From positions 124,001 through 188,000 of the forward strand of contig NZ_JRVC01000006.1 of NCBI RefSeq assembly GCF_000807925.1: DNA of 64,000 nucleotides, read 5' to 3'. The stretch comes from Novosphingobium subterraneum. Its GTDB lineage: Bacteria; Pseudomonadota; Alphaproteobacteria; Sphingomonadales; Sphingomonadaceae. Both the position numbers and the translations under genes were made by a program. This document shows, in pieces, positions 17,524 through 26,182 of this stretch. The notes beneath the pieces were generated by a model, which saw only the letters and a program-made list of their open reading frames with translations, was not told where the DNA came from and searched no databases. Positions within the stretch are counted from its first letter, which is position 1. The number at the start of each line of letters is the position of its first letter.

Positions 17524-17567
17524 GCCCGCCTGCCGTGGATCCCCTCCGAAGCGGCAGGCGGGCTTTG
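17524..17567. terminator. Bidirectional terminator, globin / saccharopine-dehydrogenase-like gene
   Basis: A perfect 12-bp stem, GCCCGCCTGCCG with CGGCAGGCGGGC, is followed by TTTGTTGTGT on the plus strand. It lies between two converging genes. Confidence 0.85.
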
Positions 17568-17578
17568 TTGTGTGTATG

Positions 17579-18748
17579 CTACTCTGCCCCGAAGCTGATT
17601 TCGGCGTGGGTGCGCAGGCGCTCGACGAGGGTTTCCCCGAGGATGGCGCCGGGGGTCCCGATCATGCCGGGCGCCCTGGATGACAGCAGGGCGATGCCAG
17701 TTTCGGCGATCATGCGGCTGGTGGAGCCATAGCCTGGATCGTAGCGGCCCTTGACGCCATAGCGGATGGTCTGGCCGTCGGGCATCTCGCCCAGGAACAG
17801 CACGTCGTAAAAGCCGGTCTCGCGCTCTTCCTTCGAGGGGCCTTCACCCGGCTGGGGATCGTCGGGACGGCCGATCATCGGCGTTTTCGCCATGTGCTCG
17901 GCAATCGCCTTGCCCTGATCGCCGGGGCCGGTGAGCACCATCTCGTCATAGACGAAATCGGTGCCCCAGACGTGGCCGAGAAGGGCGTTGGTGCGGTGGA
18001 CGTTCTTGGTGTTGATCGCCGCCATGATGAACGGCGTTTCCCACGAATCCAGCGTATCGTCGTGCTGGACCTTGTCGCCCGCAGGCTGGGCCGGGCCTTC
18101 GAATCCGGGGGTGAGGCAGAAGCTGCTCTGCATCAGCGGGATCAGCGAGGGGTCCTTGGCCAGCGCGGCGAGCGTGGCCTTGAGGCTGGCGGCGGTCCCT
18201 CCCGAAGCGCCGCCCTTCATGCCGCGCACGCGCCCTTTCACGCGCGGAGCAGGGCGGCCGAACCGGGCCACCGCTTCCTTCTGCAGCATCAGTACGCCGA
18301 GATCGAACGGGATCGAATCGAAACCGCTAGAGAAGCAGATGCGCGCGCCGGTGCGCGTGGCCTCTTCGCCATACTTGTCGATCATCTGGCGCATCCACAC
18401 GGGTTCGCCGCACAAATCGGCGTAGTCCGTGCCGGCCGCGATGCAGGCGGCGAGCAGCGGTTCGCCATAAAGCTGGTAGGGGCCGACCGTGGTGACGACG
18501 ACTTTCGCTTGGGCTGCCATGGCCTTGAGGCTGGCCGGATCGGCAGCGTCGGCAACGATCAGCGGCGTGTTCTTGGGCGCCTCGATCAGGGCGCGAACCT
18601 CTGCCAGCTTTGCCGCCGAGCGTCCAGCCATGGCCCAGCGCGGGCCTTCCTGCCCGTAATGGCGTGCAAGATATTCTGCTACCAGCCGCCCGGTGAACCC
18701 TGTCGCCCCGTACACGACGATGTCATAGGGCCTCTCCGACTTCTCCAT
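17579..18748 (-). CDS. Saccharopine dehydrogenase-like NAD(P)-binding oxidoreductase
   Basis: 389-aa protein. The N-terminal Rossmann motif VVYGATGFTGRLVAEYLA (11-28) is followed by TTVGPYQLYGEPLLAAC and DLCGEPVWMRQMI, the pattern of the saccharopine-dehydrogenase/trans-acting enoyl-reductase group (for example mycobacterial proteins of lipid metabolism). True lysine-pathway saccharopine dehydrogenases differ in length and context. Substrate is unknown; a lipid-linked reduction is the usual guess. Single gene. Confidence 0.85.
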   Translation of the reverse strand: MEKSERPYDIVVYGATGFTGRLVAEYLARHYGQEGPRWAMAGRSAAKLAEVRALIEAPKNTPLIVADAADPASLKAMAAQAKVVVTTVGPYQLYGEPLLAACIAAGTDYADLCGEPVWMRQMIDKYGEEATRTGARICFSSGFDSIPFDLGVLMLQKEAVARFGRPAPRVKGRVRGMKGGASGGTAASLKATLAALAKDPSLIPLMQSSFCLTPGFEGPAQPAGDKVQHDDTLDSWETPFIMAAINTKNVHRTNALLGHVWGTDFVYDEMVLTGPGDQGKAIAEHMAKTPMIGRPDDPQPGEGPSKEERETGFYDVLFLGEMPDGQTIRYGVKGRYDPGYGSTSRMIAETGIALLSSRAPGMIGTPGAILGETLVERLRTHAEISFGAE

Positions 18749-18837
18749 CAGCCTCTCCGCCTGTTGTGCTTATGGCGGTCAGCTTGGCGAGTTCGGTGAC
18801 GATTGCAACCGGATTTAAGCGCCGGGTTAAGGGGTGC

Positions 18838-19392
18838 TTACAACCTGGGCAGGGTGACGCCGCGCTGGCCCATGTATTTGCCCGCGCGGTCGGCATAGCT
18901 GACTTCGCACGGTTCGTTGCCCTGCAGGAACAGGAACTGGCAGGCACCTTCGTTGGCATAGATCTTGGCCGGGAGCGGCGTGGTGTTCGAGAACTCCAGC
19001 GTGACGTGGCCTTCCCAACCCGGTTCCAGCGGGGTGACGTTCACGATGATGCCGCAGCGTGCATAAGTGCTCTTGCCAAGGCAGATCACCAGCACGTCGC
19101 GCGGCACGCGGAAGTATTCGACCGTGCGGGCCAGCGCGAAGGAATTGGGCGGGATCACGCAGACGTCGGTCTCGCGGTCGACCAGGCTGGCGCCATCGAA
19201 GTTCTTGGGGTCCACCACGGCAGAATCGACATTGGTGAAGATCTTGAACTCGGGCGCGACGCGGGCATCGTAGCCGTAGGACGAGAGGCCGTAGCTGATG
19301 CAGCCATCACGGCGCTGGTTCTCGACGAACGGCTCGATCATGCCTTCGTTGAGCGCCTTGTCGCGGATCCACTTGTCGGAAAGAATGGCCAA
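18838..19392 (-). CDS. dcd: dCTP deaminase (TTG start)
   Basis: 184-aa enzyme that converts dCTP to dUTP for thymidylate synthesis. Seen: [11 protein letters not shown] start, [24 protein letters not shown] and the catalytic-Glu strand [19 protein letters not shown]. The conserved N-terminus begins at a TTG codon (19392) with GGGAGA six bases before it; no in-frame ATG fits, so TTG is the start, read as Met. With cdd next to it the two supply pyrimidine salvage and deamination steps. Confidence 0.95.
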   Translation of the reverse strand: MAILSDKWIRDKALNEGMIEPFVENQRRDGCISYGLSSYGYDARVAPEFKIFTNVDSAVVDPKNFDGASLVDRETDVCVIPPNSFALARTVEYFRVPRDVLVICLGKSTYARCGIIVNVTPLEPGWEGHVTLEFSNTTPLPAKIYANEGACQFLFLQGNEPCEVSYADRAGKYMGQRGVTLPRL

Positions 19393-19436
19393 CTGGCTCT
19401 CCCATGTGAAGCTTGTGCGGGAATGCCCACCCCCGG

Positions 19437-19460
19437 CCCCTCCCGCTTTCGGGAGGGGGG
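19437..19460. repeat. Intergenic palindrome CCCCTCCCG...CGGGAGGGG
   Basis: A 9-bp GC-rich stem in the cdd-dcd gap. Very similar palindromes occur at 45726-45747 and 59397-59418, so this is one member of a dispersed repeat family. Confidence 0.6.
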
Positions 19461-19475
19461 AATGGCCCGAAATGT

Positions 19476-19910
19476 CTAAGCCAGATTGGCGGGGCCGAAG
19501 GCGTTGGGCAAGAGCACCGACAGGCGCATTTCCACGGTTTCCTGCGCGCCGACGCAGATCACCAGCGGATCGGTGCCGCCCAGCGCGGCCAATTCGTTCA
19601 ATATCTGGCGGCAGCGGCCACATGGGCTGATCGCGGCATCGATTGCGCCGCCCATGCCGCCAAGCACGGCCACGGCAAGCAGGCCACCGCGCCGTCCGGC
19701 GTGCGAGGCAATCGAGGCGGCGACCGTCTCGGCGCAGAGCGAGAGGCCGTAACTGGCATTCTCGAAATTCGCGCCGGTGACGATCGCGCCATCATCGAAC
19801 AGCAGCGCCGCACCGACGTGGAAGCCGGAGTACGGAGCATAGGCGCTGTCCATCGCGCGCCGGGCGGCGGCGATCAGGTCTTCGCGGGAATCGGCCAGAA
19901 CGTCGCTCAC
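19476..19910 (-). CDS. cdd: Cytidine deaminase (GTG start)
   Basis: 144-aa zinc enzyme deaminating (deoxy)cytidine. The zinc/catalytic motifs are CAE at 59-61 and PCGRC at 96-100; substrate residues lie in [14 protein letters not shown]. The first zinc ligand is Cys instead of His, as in tetrameric cytidine deaminases. Start: GTG at 19910, preceded by GAGGAT with a 6-nt spacer; this matches the family length better than the upstream in-frame ATG at 19964, which lies inside the preceding gene. It starts 11 bp after that gene's stop. Confidence 0.93.
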   Translation of the reverse strand: MSDVLADSREDLIAAARRAMDSAYAPYSGFHVGAALLFDDGAIVTGANFENASYGLSLCAETVAASIASHAGRRGGLLAVAVLGGMGGAIDAAISPCGRCRQILNELAALGGTDPLVICVGAQETVEMRLSVLLPNAFGPANLA

Positions 19911-19920
19911 ACCGGCATCC

Positions 19921-20631
19921 TCATTGTTGCACCACCACCCAATGCACCGGCCTTGTGCTGGCATCCAGACGCAAGCGGTCGCTCGCCGTCCACATCACCC
20001 ATGGCCGGCCGGCATAGGTCGGCGCGAGAAAATTCTGCGCAACCCAGATGTTACGGTCAATCCGCGCGGCGAGGTGGTACTCCTTCTCGAGACCGCGCGA
20101 GACCATCAGGATCACCGGTTTTTCGGCGTGCTTTTCCACCTGGTTGAGGAAGGTGGTCAGCTCGCTCTGCATCTGCGCTTCGCCGGGGACCTGCGGGCAG
20201 GTGCGCGAATCGATGTCGAGCCGGATGGCGGGCGGCAGCAGGTCCTTCTCGCGCGGGACGATGGTGACGAAGTTCGCCGCCTGGGCATCGGCAGGCGCGC
20301 ACAGATCGTAGACGTGGACTGCGCCGACCTGAATGCCCCGCTGCCGCGCGGCGATCACGCCATCGGCAAAGGCGGCGTCGCGGGTCGAAGTGCCTTCGCT
20401 TGCGGTCAGGTAGGCGAAATCGGCCCCTGCGGCGCGCAACAGGCGCCAGTCGATCGGACCGTCATCGTCGCTCAGCCAGACGCCTTGCACCGCATAGTCG
20501 CGCCTGTCCGGCATCCATGTGCGGGCCTTCCACCACGCAAGGCCGCCGGCGACCAGGGCCACCAGCAGCAGGACGCCAAGAATGCGCCTTCGTGCCGCAC
20601 CGGGGCGGCGAGTATTCCGTTTTTTCGGCAT
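19921..20631 (-). CDS. GH25 (lysozyme-like) glycoside hydrolase, degenerate active site
   Basis: 236-aa protein anchored by one N-terminal helix (about 16-33) behind a very basic start (MPKKRNTRRPGAARRR). The body resembles GH25 lysozymes: GPIDWRLLRAAGADFAYLTASEG, GVIAARQRGIQVGAVHVYD, IRLDIDS. The usual first catalytic aspartate region (GVDVS) reads GVWLS and the DxE pair reads DID, so the canonical Glu is missing. It may bind peptidoglycan without cutting it, or use altered residues. Upstream partner of cdd and dcd by position only. Confidence 0.75.
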   Translation of the reverse strand: MPKKRNTRRPGAARRRILGVLLLVALVAGGLAWWKARTWMPDRRDYAVQGVWLSDDDGPIDWRLLRAAGADFAYLTASEGTSTRDAAFADGVIAARQRGIQVGAVHVYDLCAPADAQAANFVTIVPREKDLLPPAIRLDIDSRTCPQVPGEAQMQSELTTFLNQVEKHAEKPVILMVSRGLEKEYHLAARIDRNIWVAQNFLAPTYAGRPWVMWTASDRLRLDASTRPVHWVVVQQ

Positions 20632-20662
20632 ATGGAGAGTTGCGCGCGCCCCGAGTCTCAGA

Positions 20663-21145
20663 TCAGCCCCTGATATGCAGCACGCAGATCAGGGTAAAGA
20701 GCCGACGGGCCGTGGGGAAATCCGTATCGATCTTGCCTTCGAGCCGTTCGAGCAGGGTGTCGGCAGCATCGTTGTGAATGCCGCGCCGGGCCATGTCGAT
20801 CGTCTCGATCTCTGACGCCGTAGCCTTGCGAATCGCCTGATAGTAGCTGTCGCAGATCGCGAAATATTCGCGGATCGGGCGGCGGAAACGGCCCAGGCCG
20901 AGGATGATCGTCTCGAGCGGGGTGCCATCATTGTCGGCGATGGCGAGGACCAGCCGCCCGTCATCGACCGAAAGCTTGAGCCGATAGGGCCCGGTGTGCC
21001 CGGCTTCAAACGCGCGCAGCGGCTTGAAGGTGTTTTCCTCGATCAGATCGAAGATCGCGATGCGCCGCTCCTGCTCGATATCGGCGTTGCGCCAGATGAT
21101 CGTCGCTTCGTCCAGCTCGATATGCGAGATGCGCGGGTCGGCCAT
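20663..21145 (-). CDS. UPF0262 family protein
   Basis: 160-aa cytoplasmic protein of the alphaproteobacterial UPF0262 family: ISHIELDEATIIWRNADIEQERRIAIFDL at the start, FKPLRAF, GLGRFRRPIREYFAICDSYYQAI and MARRGIHNDAA. Function unknown. The reading frame stays open for hundreds of codons upstream through the antisense of dnaB, but the ATG at 21145 gives the family length and has AGGTG before it. Divergent from dnaB. Confidence 0.92.
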   Translation of the reverse strand: MADPRISHIELDEATIIWRNADIEQERRIAIFDLIEENTFKPLRAFEAGHTGPYRLKLSVDDGRLVLAIADNDGTPLETIILGLGRFRRPIREYFAICDSYYQAIRKATASEIETIDMARRGIHNDAADTLLERLEGKIDTDFPTARRLFTLICVLHIRG

Positions 21146-21207
21146 AGAGGTCACCTGTGTTGCAGACGCATTGGGCTCGGGCAAGGGTTTTGACCCGGTG
21201 CTCCCCG

Positions 21208-21216
21208 CTATCCACA
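21208..21216. promoter_or_regulatory. DnaA-box-like 9-mer CTATCCACA upstream of dnaB
   Basis: One mismatch to TTATCCACA, in the 117-bp gap between UPF0262 and dnaB. It could let DnaA modulate helicase expression; this is inference from position and similarity. Confidence 0.4.
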
Positions 21217-21262
21217 GGGTCCGTCCATTGCCGGATCGGGCCGGTTCGGGCACTATGGGCAA

Positions 21263-22777
21263 ATGTCCGCCAGCGAAGCCATCCTCACCCGCGAACCTTC
21301 GGAAATCCGCGCGCTCCCCTCCAACGTCGAGGCGGAAGCGGCCTTTCTGGGGGCGGTGCTGATCGATAATCGCATCCTGGAGGAACTGCAGACCCCGCTG
21401 AAATCCGAGCATTTCTTTGCCGCCGTCCATGGCCGGGTGTTCGAGCGCATCCAGGCGCTGATCGATCGCAAGGCGGTGGTCACCCCAGTGACATTGAAGC
21501 CCTATTTCGAGAGCGACGAGGGGCTGAAGGAACTCGGCGGCGTTGCCTATCTGGCGCGGCTGACCTCGGACGGGCAGGGCCTGCTCAATCCGCGCGAACT
21601 GGCCGAGCAGATCTATGATCTCGCCCTGCTGCGGGAGCTGATCTCGGTCGGGCGCAACCTTGTCGAAGGCGCGCTCGATACAAGCGATTCGGTCGCCCCG
21701 CTGGAGCAGGTGGAGAAAGCCGAAGCCGCACTCTATGCCGTGGCAGAAGGTGCGCAGACCGGGAGCGAGGCGCAGAGCTTTGCGCAGGCGACGCGCGCAT
21801 CGCTGGAGATGATCGAGAAGGCGCTGCTTTCGGGCGGCCATATCTCGGGCAAGACCACGGGCCTGACCTCGGTCAACGAGAAGATCGGCGGCCTGCACGA
21901 TTCGGACCTCATCATCCTTGCCGGACGCCCCGGCATGGGCAAGACCTCTCTCGTCACCAACATCGCATTCAACGCGGCCGACCGGCTGCGCCGCGACATG
22001 GCCGATGGCATTGCGCTCAAGGATTCGGTGGGGGCAGGGGTCGCCTTTTTCAGCCTGGAAATGAGCGCCGACCAGCTCGCCACGCGTATCCTGGCCGAAC
22101 AGTCGGGCATCAGTTCCGAAGCGCTGCGCATGGGCCGAATCAGCCGCGAGGACTTCCAGCAGCTGTCGTTCGCCAGCCAGCGTCTGGCCGAACTGCCCCT
22201 CTATATCGACGATACCCCGGCGCTGACGATCGGGTCCTTGCGCGCGCGTGCCCGCCGCCTGAAGCGTCGCCACGATATCGGGCTGATCATCGTCGACTAC
22301 CTGCAGCTGCTGCAGGGATCGGGCCGGAGCGACAACCGCGTGAACGAGATCTCGGAAATCTCGCGCGGTTTGAAAACGCTGGCCAAGGAACTCTCGGTTC
22401 CGGTGATCGCGCTTTCGCAGCTTTCCCGTGCGGTGGAACAGCGCGACGACAAGCGCCCGATGCTGTCGGACCTGCGCGAATCCGGCTCGATCGAGCAGGA
22501 CGCCGACATGGTGTGGTTCGTGTTCCGCGAGGACTATTACGTCGCCGCCAAGGAGCCGAAGCAGCCGCAGGGCAATGATGACGCCAAGGTGCAGGAAGCT
22601 CACGCCGCCTGGCAGGCGGAAATGGAGCGCGTCTATGGCCTGGCAGAACTGATCGTGGCCAAGCAGCGCCACGGCTCCACCGGCAAGGTCCGCCTGCGCT
22701 TCGAATCGCGCATCACCCGCTTCAGCGACCTTGCGCCGGATGACCTGCGTGCGGCTTATGCGAGTGATGATGAGTAG
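21263..22777 (+). CDS. dnaB: Replicative DNA helicase
   Basis: 504-aa hexameric 5'-3' helicase of the replisome. N-terminal DnaG-interacting domain (LPSNVEAEAAFLGAVLIDN), then the RecA-like core: Walker A AGRPGMGKTSL, FFSLEMSADQLATRIL, Walker B LIIVDYLQLL, and DKRPMLSDLRESGSIEQDAD. Length is usual for alphaproteobacteria. A DnaA-box-like 9-mer lies just upstream. Followed by rpoZ on the same strand after 72 bp. Confidence 0.98.
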   Translation: MSASEAILTREPSEIRALPSNVEAEAAFLGAVLIDNRILEELQTPLKSEHFFAAVHGRVFERIQALIDRKAVVTPVTLKPYFESDEGLKELGGVAYLARLTSDGQGLLNPRELAEQIYDLALLRELISVGRNLVEGALDTSDSVAPLEQVEKAEAALYAVAEGAQTGSEAQSFAQATRASLEMIEKALLSGGHISGKTTGLTSVNEKIGGLHDSDLIILAGRPGMGKTSLVTNIAFNAADRLRRDMADGIALKDSVGAGVAFFSLEMSADQLATRILAEQSGISSEALRMGRISREDFQQLSFASQRLAELPLYIDDTPALTIGSLRARARRLKRRHDIGLIIVDYLQLLQGSGRSDNRVNEISEISRGLKTLAKELSVPVIALSQLSRAVEQRDDKRPMLSDLRESGSIEQDADMVWFVFREDYYVAAKEPKQPQGNDDAKVQEAHAAWQAEMERVYGLAELIVAKQRHGSTGKVRLRFESRITRFSDLAPDDLRAAYASDDE

Positions 22778-22849
22778 TTTTCTTGACTTTTCCACACCTC
22801 CGGCCTAGCTGCCGTCCTTTCCGTATCCTTTGATTGATTGGAGTGCCTG

Positions 22850-23194
22850 ATGGCGCGCGTTACCGTCGAAGATTGCGTCGACAAGGTCCCCAACCGTTTC
22901 GATCTCGTCCTGCTGGCTGCCGAGCGCGCACGCGCGATTTCGGGCGGCGCCGAACTTACCGTCGATCGTGACCGCGACAAGAACCCGGTCGTCGCCCTGC
23001 GCGAGATCGCCGAAGAGACCGTGCGTCCCGCCGTGCTCAAGGAAAACGTGATCCAGTCGCTGCAGCGCGTGCTGCCCGATGACGACGATGAAGTCGATGA
23101 AATCGGCTCGCTGTCGCAGTCGGCCGAAGCGCTGCGCATCACCGCCGCGGCACCGGTGCGCAACACCTCGCTGGGTGCTGACTACGACGGCTGA
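22850..23194 (+). CDS. rpoZ: RNA polymerase omega subunit
   Basis: 114-aa subunit that helps assemble the beta-prime subunit. Diagnostic [20 protein letters not shown] start, [10 protein letters not shown] in the middle, and an acidic C-terminal extension ([10 protein letters not shown]) common in alphaproteobacteria. ATG at 22850 follows TTGGAGTGCCTG. Ended by a strong hairpin. No spoT/rel gene follows, unlike many genomes. Confidence 0.96.
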   Translation: MARVTVEDCVDKVPNRFDLVLLAAERARAISGGAELTVDRDRDKNPVVALREIAEETVRPAVLKENVIQSLQRVLPDDDDEVDEIGSLSQSAEALRITAAAPVRNTSLGADYDG

Positions 23195-23220
23195 TTTGAG
23201 TTTCAGATCAATGACTTAAA

Positions 23221-23250
23221 AAAGCCCGCAGTTCGCGCTGCGGGCTTTTT
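23221..23250. terminator. Bidirectional terminator after rpoZ
   Basis: AAAGCCCGCAG with CTGCGGGCTTT closes a short loop, with a T-run on the plus side and an A-run before the stem, so it works both ways between rpoZ and the converging NTF2-like gene. Confidence 0.9.
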
Positions 23251-23634
23251 TCATGTGTTTTCCAGTCTTTCAGCCATCAGCTGCCAGACTTTGTTGATCG
23301 CCTTCAACGGGCGGACCATCACCTTGAAATCGGCGATGCGGCCTTCGAGGTCGAAGCGGATCAGGTCGATGCCATTGACCTTGATCCCGTCCATCTCGCA
23401 TTCGAACTCGAGGCAGGCTTCGGCCCCATCCACGAGCTCGCGCACGTAGCGGAAGGTGCCGTTGCCGAAGACCTCGCCGGCAGCGGTGAGGTACATCAGC
23501 ACCTTTTCGCGGCCCTCCTGCGGCGTGTGGACAACGGGGGAGTGGAACACGGCATCGTCGGCGACAAGTTCGTCGAGCAGCGCAATGTCGCCGCTGACCA
23601 TATATCGGTGCCAGGCTGCAAGGCCGAGTTTCAT
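23251..23634 (-). CDS. NTF2/SnoaL-like fold protein
   Basis: 127-aa protein with the SnoaL-like pattern: WHRYMVSGDIALLDELVADDAVFHSP at the N-terminus and GIDLIRFDLEGRIADFKVMVRPLKAINKVW at the C-terminus. Members include isomerases, hydrolases and simple binding proteins; residues here do not single out one reaction. It lies 76 bp downstream of the dienelactone-hydrolase gene on the same strand and is probably co-transcribed with it. Confidence 0.85.
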   Translation of the reverse strand: MKLGLAAWHRYMVSGDIALLDELVADDAVFHSPVVHTPQEGREKVLMYLTAAGEVFGNGTFRYVRELVDGAEACLEFECEMDGIKVNGIDLIRFDLEGRIADFKVMVRPLKAINKVWQLMAERLENT

Positions 23635-23710
23635 GTGCTTCTCCCGTTGTTCTGTTTCTGGTTAGGGCAGGGGCGTTGCATCGGCATTGATCCGGCGCAA
23701 CGCTGGCGCC

Positions 23711-24409
23711 TCAGCCGAGATGCTGCGCGAAGAAATCGCGGGTGCGGCGATCGGCGAGGGCCGCGCCGTCTTCGTCACGGCGGCTGCCCATCTCGGCAGC
23801 AAAGCCGTGGTCCAGCCCTTCGTAATCGTGCAGCGTGACCCGGGGATGCGGATCGAGCGCATTATGGATCGCCTTCTGCGCATCCGGACCAACGAAATGG
23901 TCAGCAGTCGGGATGTGCAGCATGAGCGGGTTGGCAATGGCGTGTGCTTCGTTCAGCATCTGGTCGATCATCACGCCGTAGTAGCCAACCGAGGCGTCGA
24001 TATCGGTGCGCGCCGCCGCCATGTAGGCCATACGCCCACCCAGGCAGAAGCCGACGAGGCCGACCTTGTCGATGCCTTCATATCCGCGCAGGAAGCGGAT
24101 CGCCGCTTCGATGTCCTTCACGCCCGCATCCGGATCGTACTGGCCGAAATAGCCGAGGGCTTCCTGGAACTGCTCGGGCACGTCGGCATCGAGCTCTACG
24201 CCGGGTGCAAAGCGCCAGAAGATGTCAGGCGCCAGCGCCATGTAGCCCAGATCGGCCCAGGCCTCGCACTTGTGGCGGATGCCGGGATTCACGCCGAAGA
24301 TCTCGGGGATGACGATGATGGCGGCGCGGATGGGGCCGTCGGGCGTTGCCAGATAGCCCGGAATTTCGCCTTCGCCATCGAGCGCTGCAAACGTGATCTT
24401 TTCACCCAT
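23711..24409 (-). CDS. Dienelactone hydrolase family protein
   Basis: 232-aa alpha/beta hydrolase. The nucleophile motif is GFCLGG (catalytic Cys, as in carboxymethylenebutenolidase), with the acid and base expected in PTADHFVG and LDHGFA. The N-terminal VIPEIFGVNPGIRHKCEAWADLGY is diagnostic. In aromatic degradation such enzymes open dienelactones, but many homologues act on unknown esters; no chlorocatechol genes are near. Divergent from the short gene at 24526. Confidence 0.9.
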   Translation of the reverse strand: MGEKITFAALDGEGEIPGYLATPDGPIRAAIIVIPEIFGVNPGIRHKCEAWADLGYMALAPDIFWRFAPGVELDADVPEQFQEALGYFGQYDPDAGVKDIEAAIRFLRGYEGIDKVGLVGFCLGGRMAYMAAARTDIDASVGYYGVMIDQMLNEAHAIANPLMLHIPTADHFVGPDAQKAIHNALDPHPRVTLHDYEGLDHGFAAEMGSRRDEDGAALADRRTRDFFAQHLG

Positions 24410-24525
24410 TGTCGTTCATCCTGCGATTCAAAGGAGTTGGTCGGATACCATGTTGGCCCCCGCGGTGGACTTTGCCAAGCGTGCATGACAATCTCTGCCG
24501 AACAGCGGATGCCGAAAGGGCGCAC

Positions 24526-24786
24526 ATGAAAGTCACCGTCGAAGTCGATTGCACGCCCGAAGAAGCCCGCCGGTTCCTCGGCTTGCCCGATGTCTCGAAA
24601 GCGAATGACGTCTATGTCGAGAGCGTCGCCAAGGCGATGCAGGGGGCGGGCAGCCTCGACCAGTTGCAGAGCTTCGCCAAGCAGGTCGCGCCGATGGGCG
24701 AGATCGGGCTGAAGCTCTTCCAGAACTTCATGGAGCAGGGCGGACTTGGCGCCATGAGCGGAAGTTCGAAGAAGCCGAAGGACTGA
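24526..24786 (+). CDS. Short conserved protein upstream of mnmE (DUF6489-like)
   Basis: 86-aa soluble protein starting MKVTVEVDCTPEEARRFLGL and ending SGSSKKPKD. The central helical part (ESVAKAMQGAGSLDQLQSFAKQVAPMGEIGLKLFQNFMEQ) suggests a small helical domain, perhaps membrane-associated. I recall this as a DUF6489-type protein, but that name needs checking. The ATG at 24526 gives the compact conserved form. It precedes mnmE by 31 bp, with a parS-like site in the gap. Confidence 0.75.
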   Translation: MKVTVEVDCTPEEARRFLGLPDVSKANDVYVESVAKAMQGAGSLDQLQSFAKQVAPMGEIGLKLFQNFMEQGGLGAMSGSSKKPKD

Positions 24787-24802
24787 CGTTTCACGTGGAA
24801 CA
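24787..24802. other. parS-like ParB-binding site
   Basis: CGTTTCACGTGGAACA: one half matches TGTTTCAC and the other the alternative half-site GTGGAACA. It lies in the gap upstream of mnmE, 4 kb from parA. Confidence 0.75.
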
Positions 24803-24817
24803 GTGTAGGGCGGAGCG

Positions 24818-26116
24818 GTGACCGACACCATCTTCGCCCTCTCTTCCGGCCCGCCGCCCGCGGGCATTGCTGTCATTCGGATCAGTGGTCCGCGAGCCGG
24901 TCCTGCCCTGAGCGTACTCACAGGCAAGCTACCCGCGCCGCGCCGCGCCGCTTTGGCAACTCTCGCCGATCCCGCAGACGGTACCCACCTCGACCGCACA
25001 ATGGTGCTCTGGCTGCCCGGCCCCGGAACGGCCACCGGTGAGGACAGTGCCGAACTGCATCTCCATGGCGGCCGGGCTGTCGTGGCTGCCGTGGAAGCAG
25101 CGCTCGAGCGCCTGCCGGGCTTGCGCAGAGCGCAGGCGGGCGAGTTCACCCGCCGTGCCTTTGCCAATGGCCGGATCGATCTGGCGGAGGCAGAGGGCCT
25201 TGCCGATCTGCTTTCTGCCGAGACCGAACTGCAGCGACGCGTCGCACTGGCCATGGCCGAAGGCGCGCTTTCGCGTGACGTTGAAGGCTGGCGCGCGGAA
25301 CTCCTGGGCATTTCGGCAAAGCTGGAAGCGGCGCTGGACTTTTCGGATGAAGACGATGTCGCGGAAGGGGAGTGTGCGCTACCGACAGGGTTTGCCGGTG
25401 ACTGCCTTGCACTGGCAGGAAAGATCGCCGCGTGGCTCGATCGGCCCCGCGCAGAACCGCTGAAGGAGGGCTTCCGCGTCGTACTTGCCGGACCTCCCAA
25501 CGCAGGCAAGTCAACCCTGTTTAATGCACTGGTAGAGCAGGAGGCTGCGATCACGGCGGCCGAGCCCGGCACCACCCGTGATGTGCTGACGTTCGCGGCG
25601 TCGCTCGATGGCGTGCCGTTCACCTTTGTCGATACCGCCGGCCTGCGCGATGAAGGCGCGGGCGAGATCGAACGGATCGGCATCGCAAGAGCGAGGGCGG
25701 CCGCAGAGAAGGCCGACCTGATCCTGTGGCTGGGTCCAGAAGGAAAGGGACCAGAAGGACGGACCCTGTGGGAAGTTTCTGCGCGGGCGGACGATCCGGC
25801 CGCTGCCAGGAAGTCAGGGGACGCGCTGATCGTCTCTGCACGGACAGGTGAGGGAATGATGGCGCTTCGCGCAGCACTGGTCGCTCATGCACAGGGCGCG
25901 CTGCCTGCGCCGGGAGACGCAGCGCTCAATCAACGACAGCATGACCGGTTGAGCGAGGTGGCGGCATCGCTTCGATTTGCGGCAGTGGAGCGCGATGGTC
26001 TGCTGGCCGCCGAGAACCTTCGCCTCGCGCGGCGGGCGCTGGATGCACTCGTTGGCCGGACCGGCACCGAGGACATGCTTGATGCGCTGTTCGGGCGGTT
26101 CTGCATCGGCAAGTAG
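24818..26116 (+). CDS. mnmE: tRNA uridine-5-carboxymethylaminomethyl modification GTPase
   Basis: 432-aa GTPase that with MnmG modifies U34 of certain tRNAs. N-terminal folate-binding domain (TIFALSSGPPPAGIAVIRISGP), helical domain, inserted G domain (GPPNAGKSTLFNAL, Walker A; DTAGLRDEGAGEIERIGI, G3) and the C-terminal CIGK with the essential Cys. The start is GTG at 24818 (GGAG just before). First gene of the origin-proximal mnmE-mnmG-rsmG-parA-parB run. Confidence 0.97.
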   Translation: MTDTIFALSSGPPPAGIAVIRISGPRAGPALSVLTGKLPAPRRAALATLADPADGTHLDRTMVLWLPGPGTATGEDSAELHLHGGRAVVAAVEAALERLPGLRRAQAGEFTRRAFANGRIDLAEAEGLADLLSAETELQRRVALAMAEGALSRDVEGWRAELLGISAKLEAALDFSDEDDVAEGECALPTGFAGDCLALAGKIAAWLDRPRAEPLKEGFRVVLAGPPNAGKSTLFNALVEQEAAITAAEPGTTRDVLTFAASLDGVPFTFVDTAGLRDEGAGEIERIGIARARAAAEKADLILWLGPEGKGPEGRTLWEVSARADDPAAARKSGDALIVSARTGEGMMALRAALVAHAQGALPAPGDAALNQRQHDRLSEVAASLRFAAVERDGLLAAENLRLARRALDALVGRTGTEDMLDALFGRFCIGK

Positions 26117-26132
26117 TGTTTCACGTGAAACA
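26117..26132. other. parS centromere site, perfect consensus
   Basis: TGTTTCACGTGAAACA is the exact 16-bp palindrome bound by ParB. It starts on the base right after the mnmE stop codon, in the 66-bp gap before mnmG. Confidence 0.92.
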
Positions 26133-26182
26133 GTGCACCTGATGCTTTGACGCGAATCCACAAGTCGCGTATCGCGCCACTC

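Noticed and set aside
21146..22795. Upstream extension of the UPF0262 frame across dnaB
   Set aside because: The long open frame is the antisense of dnaB. The UPF0262 family starts at 21145 with a ribosome site.
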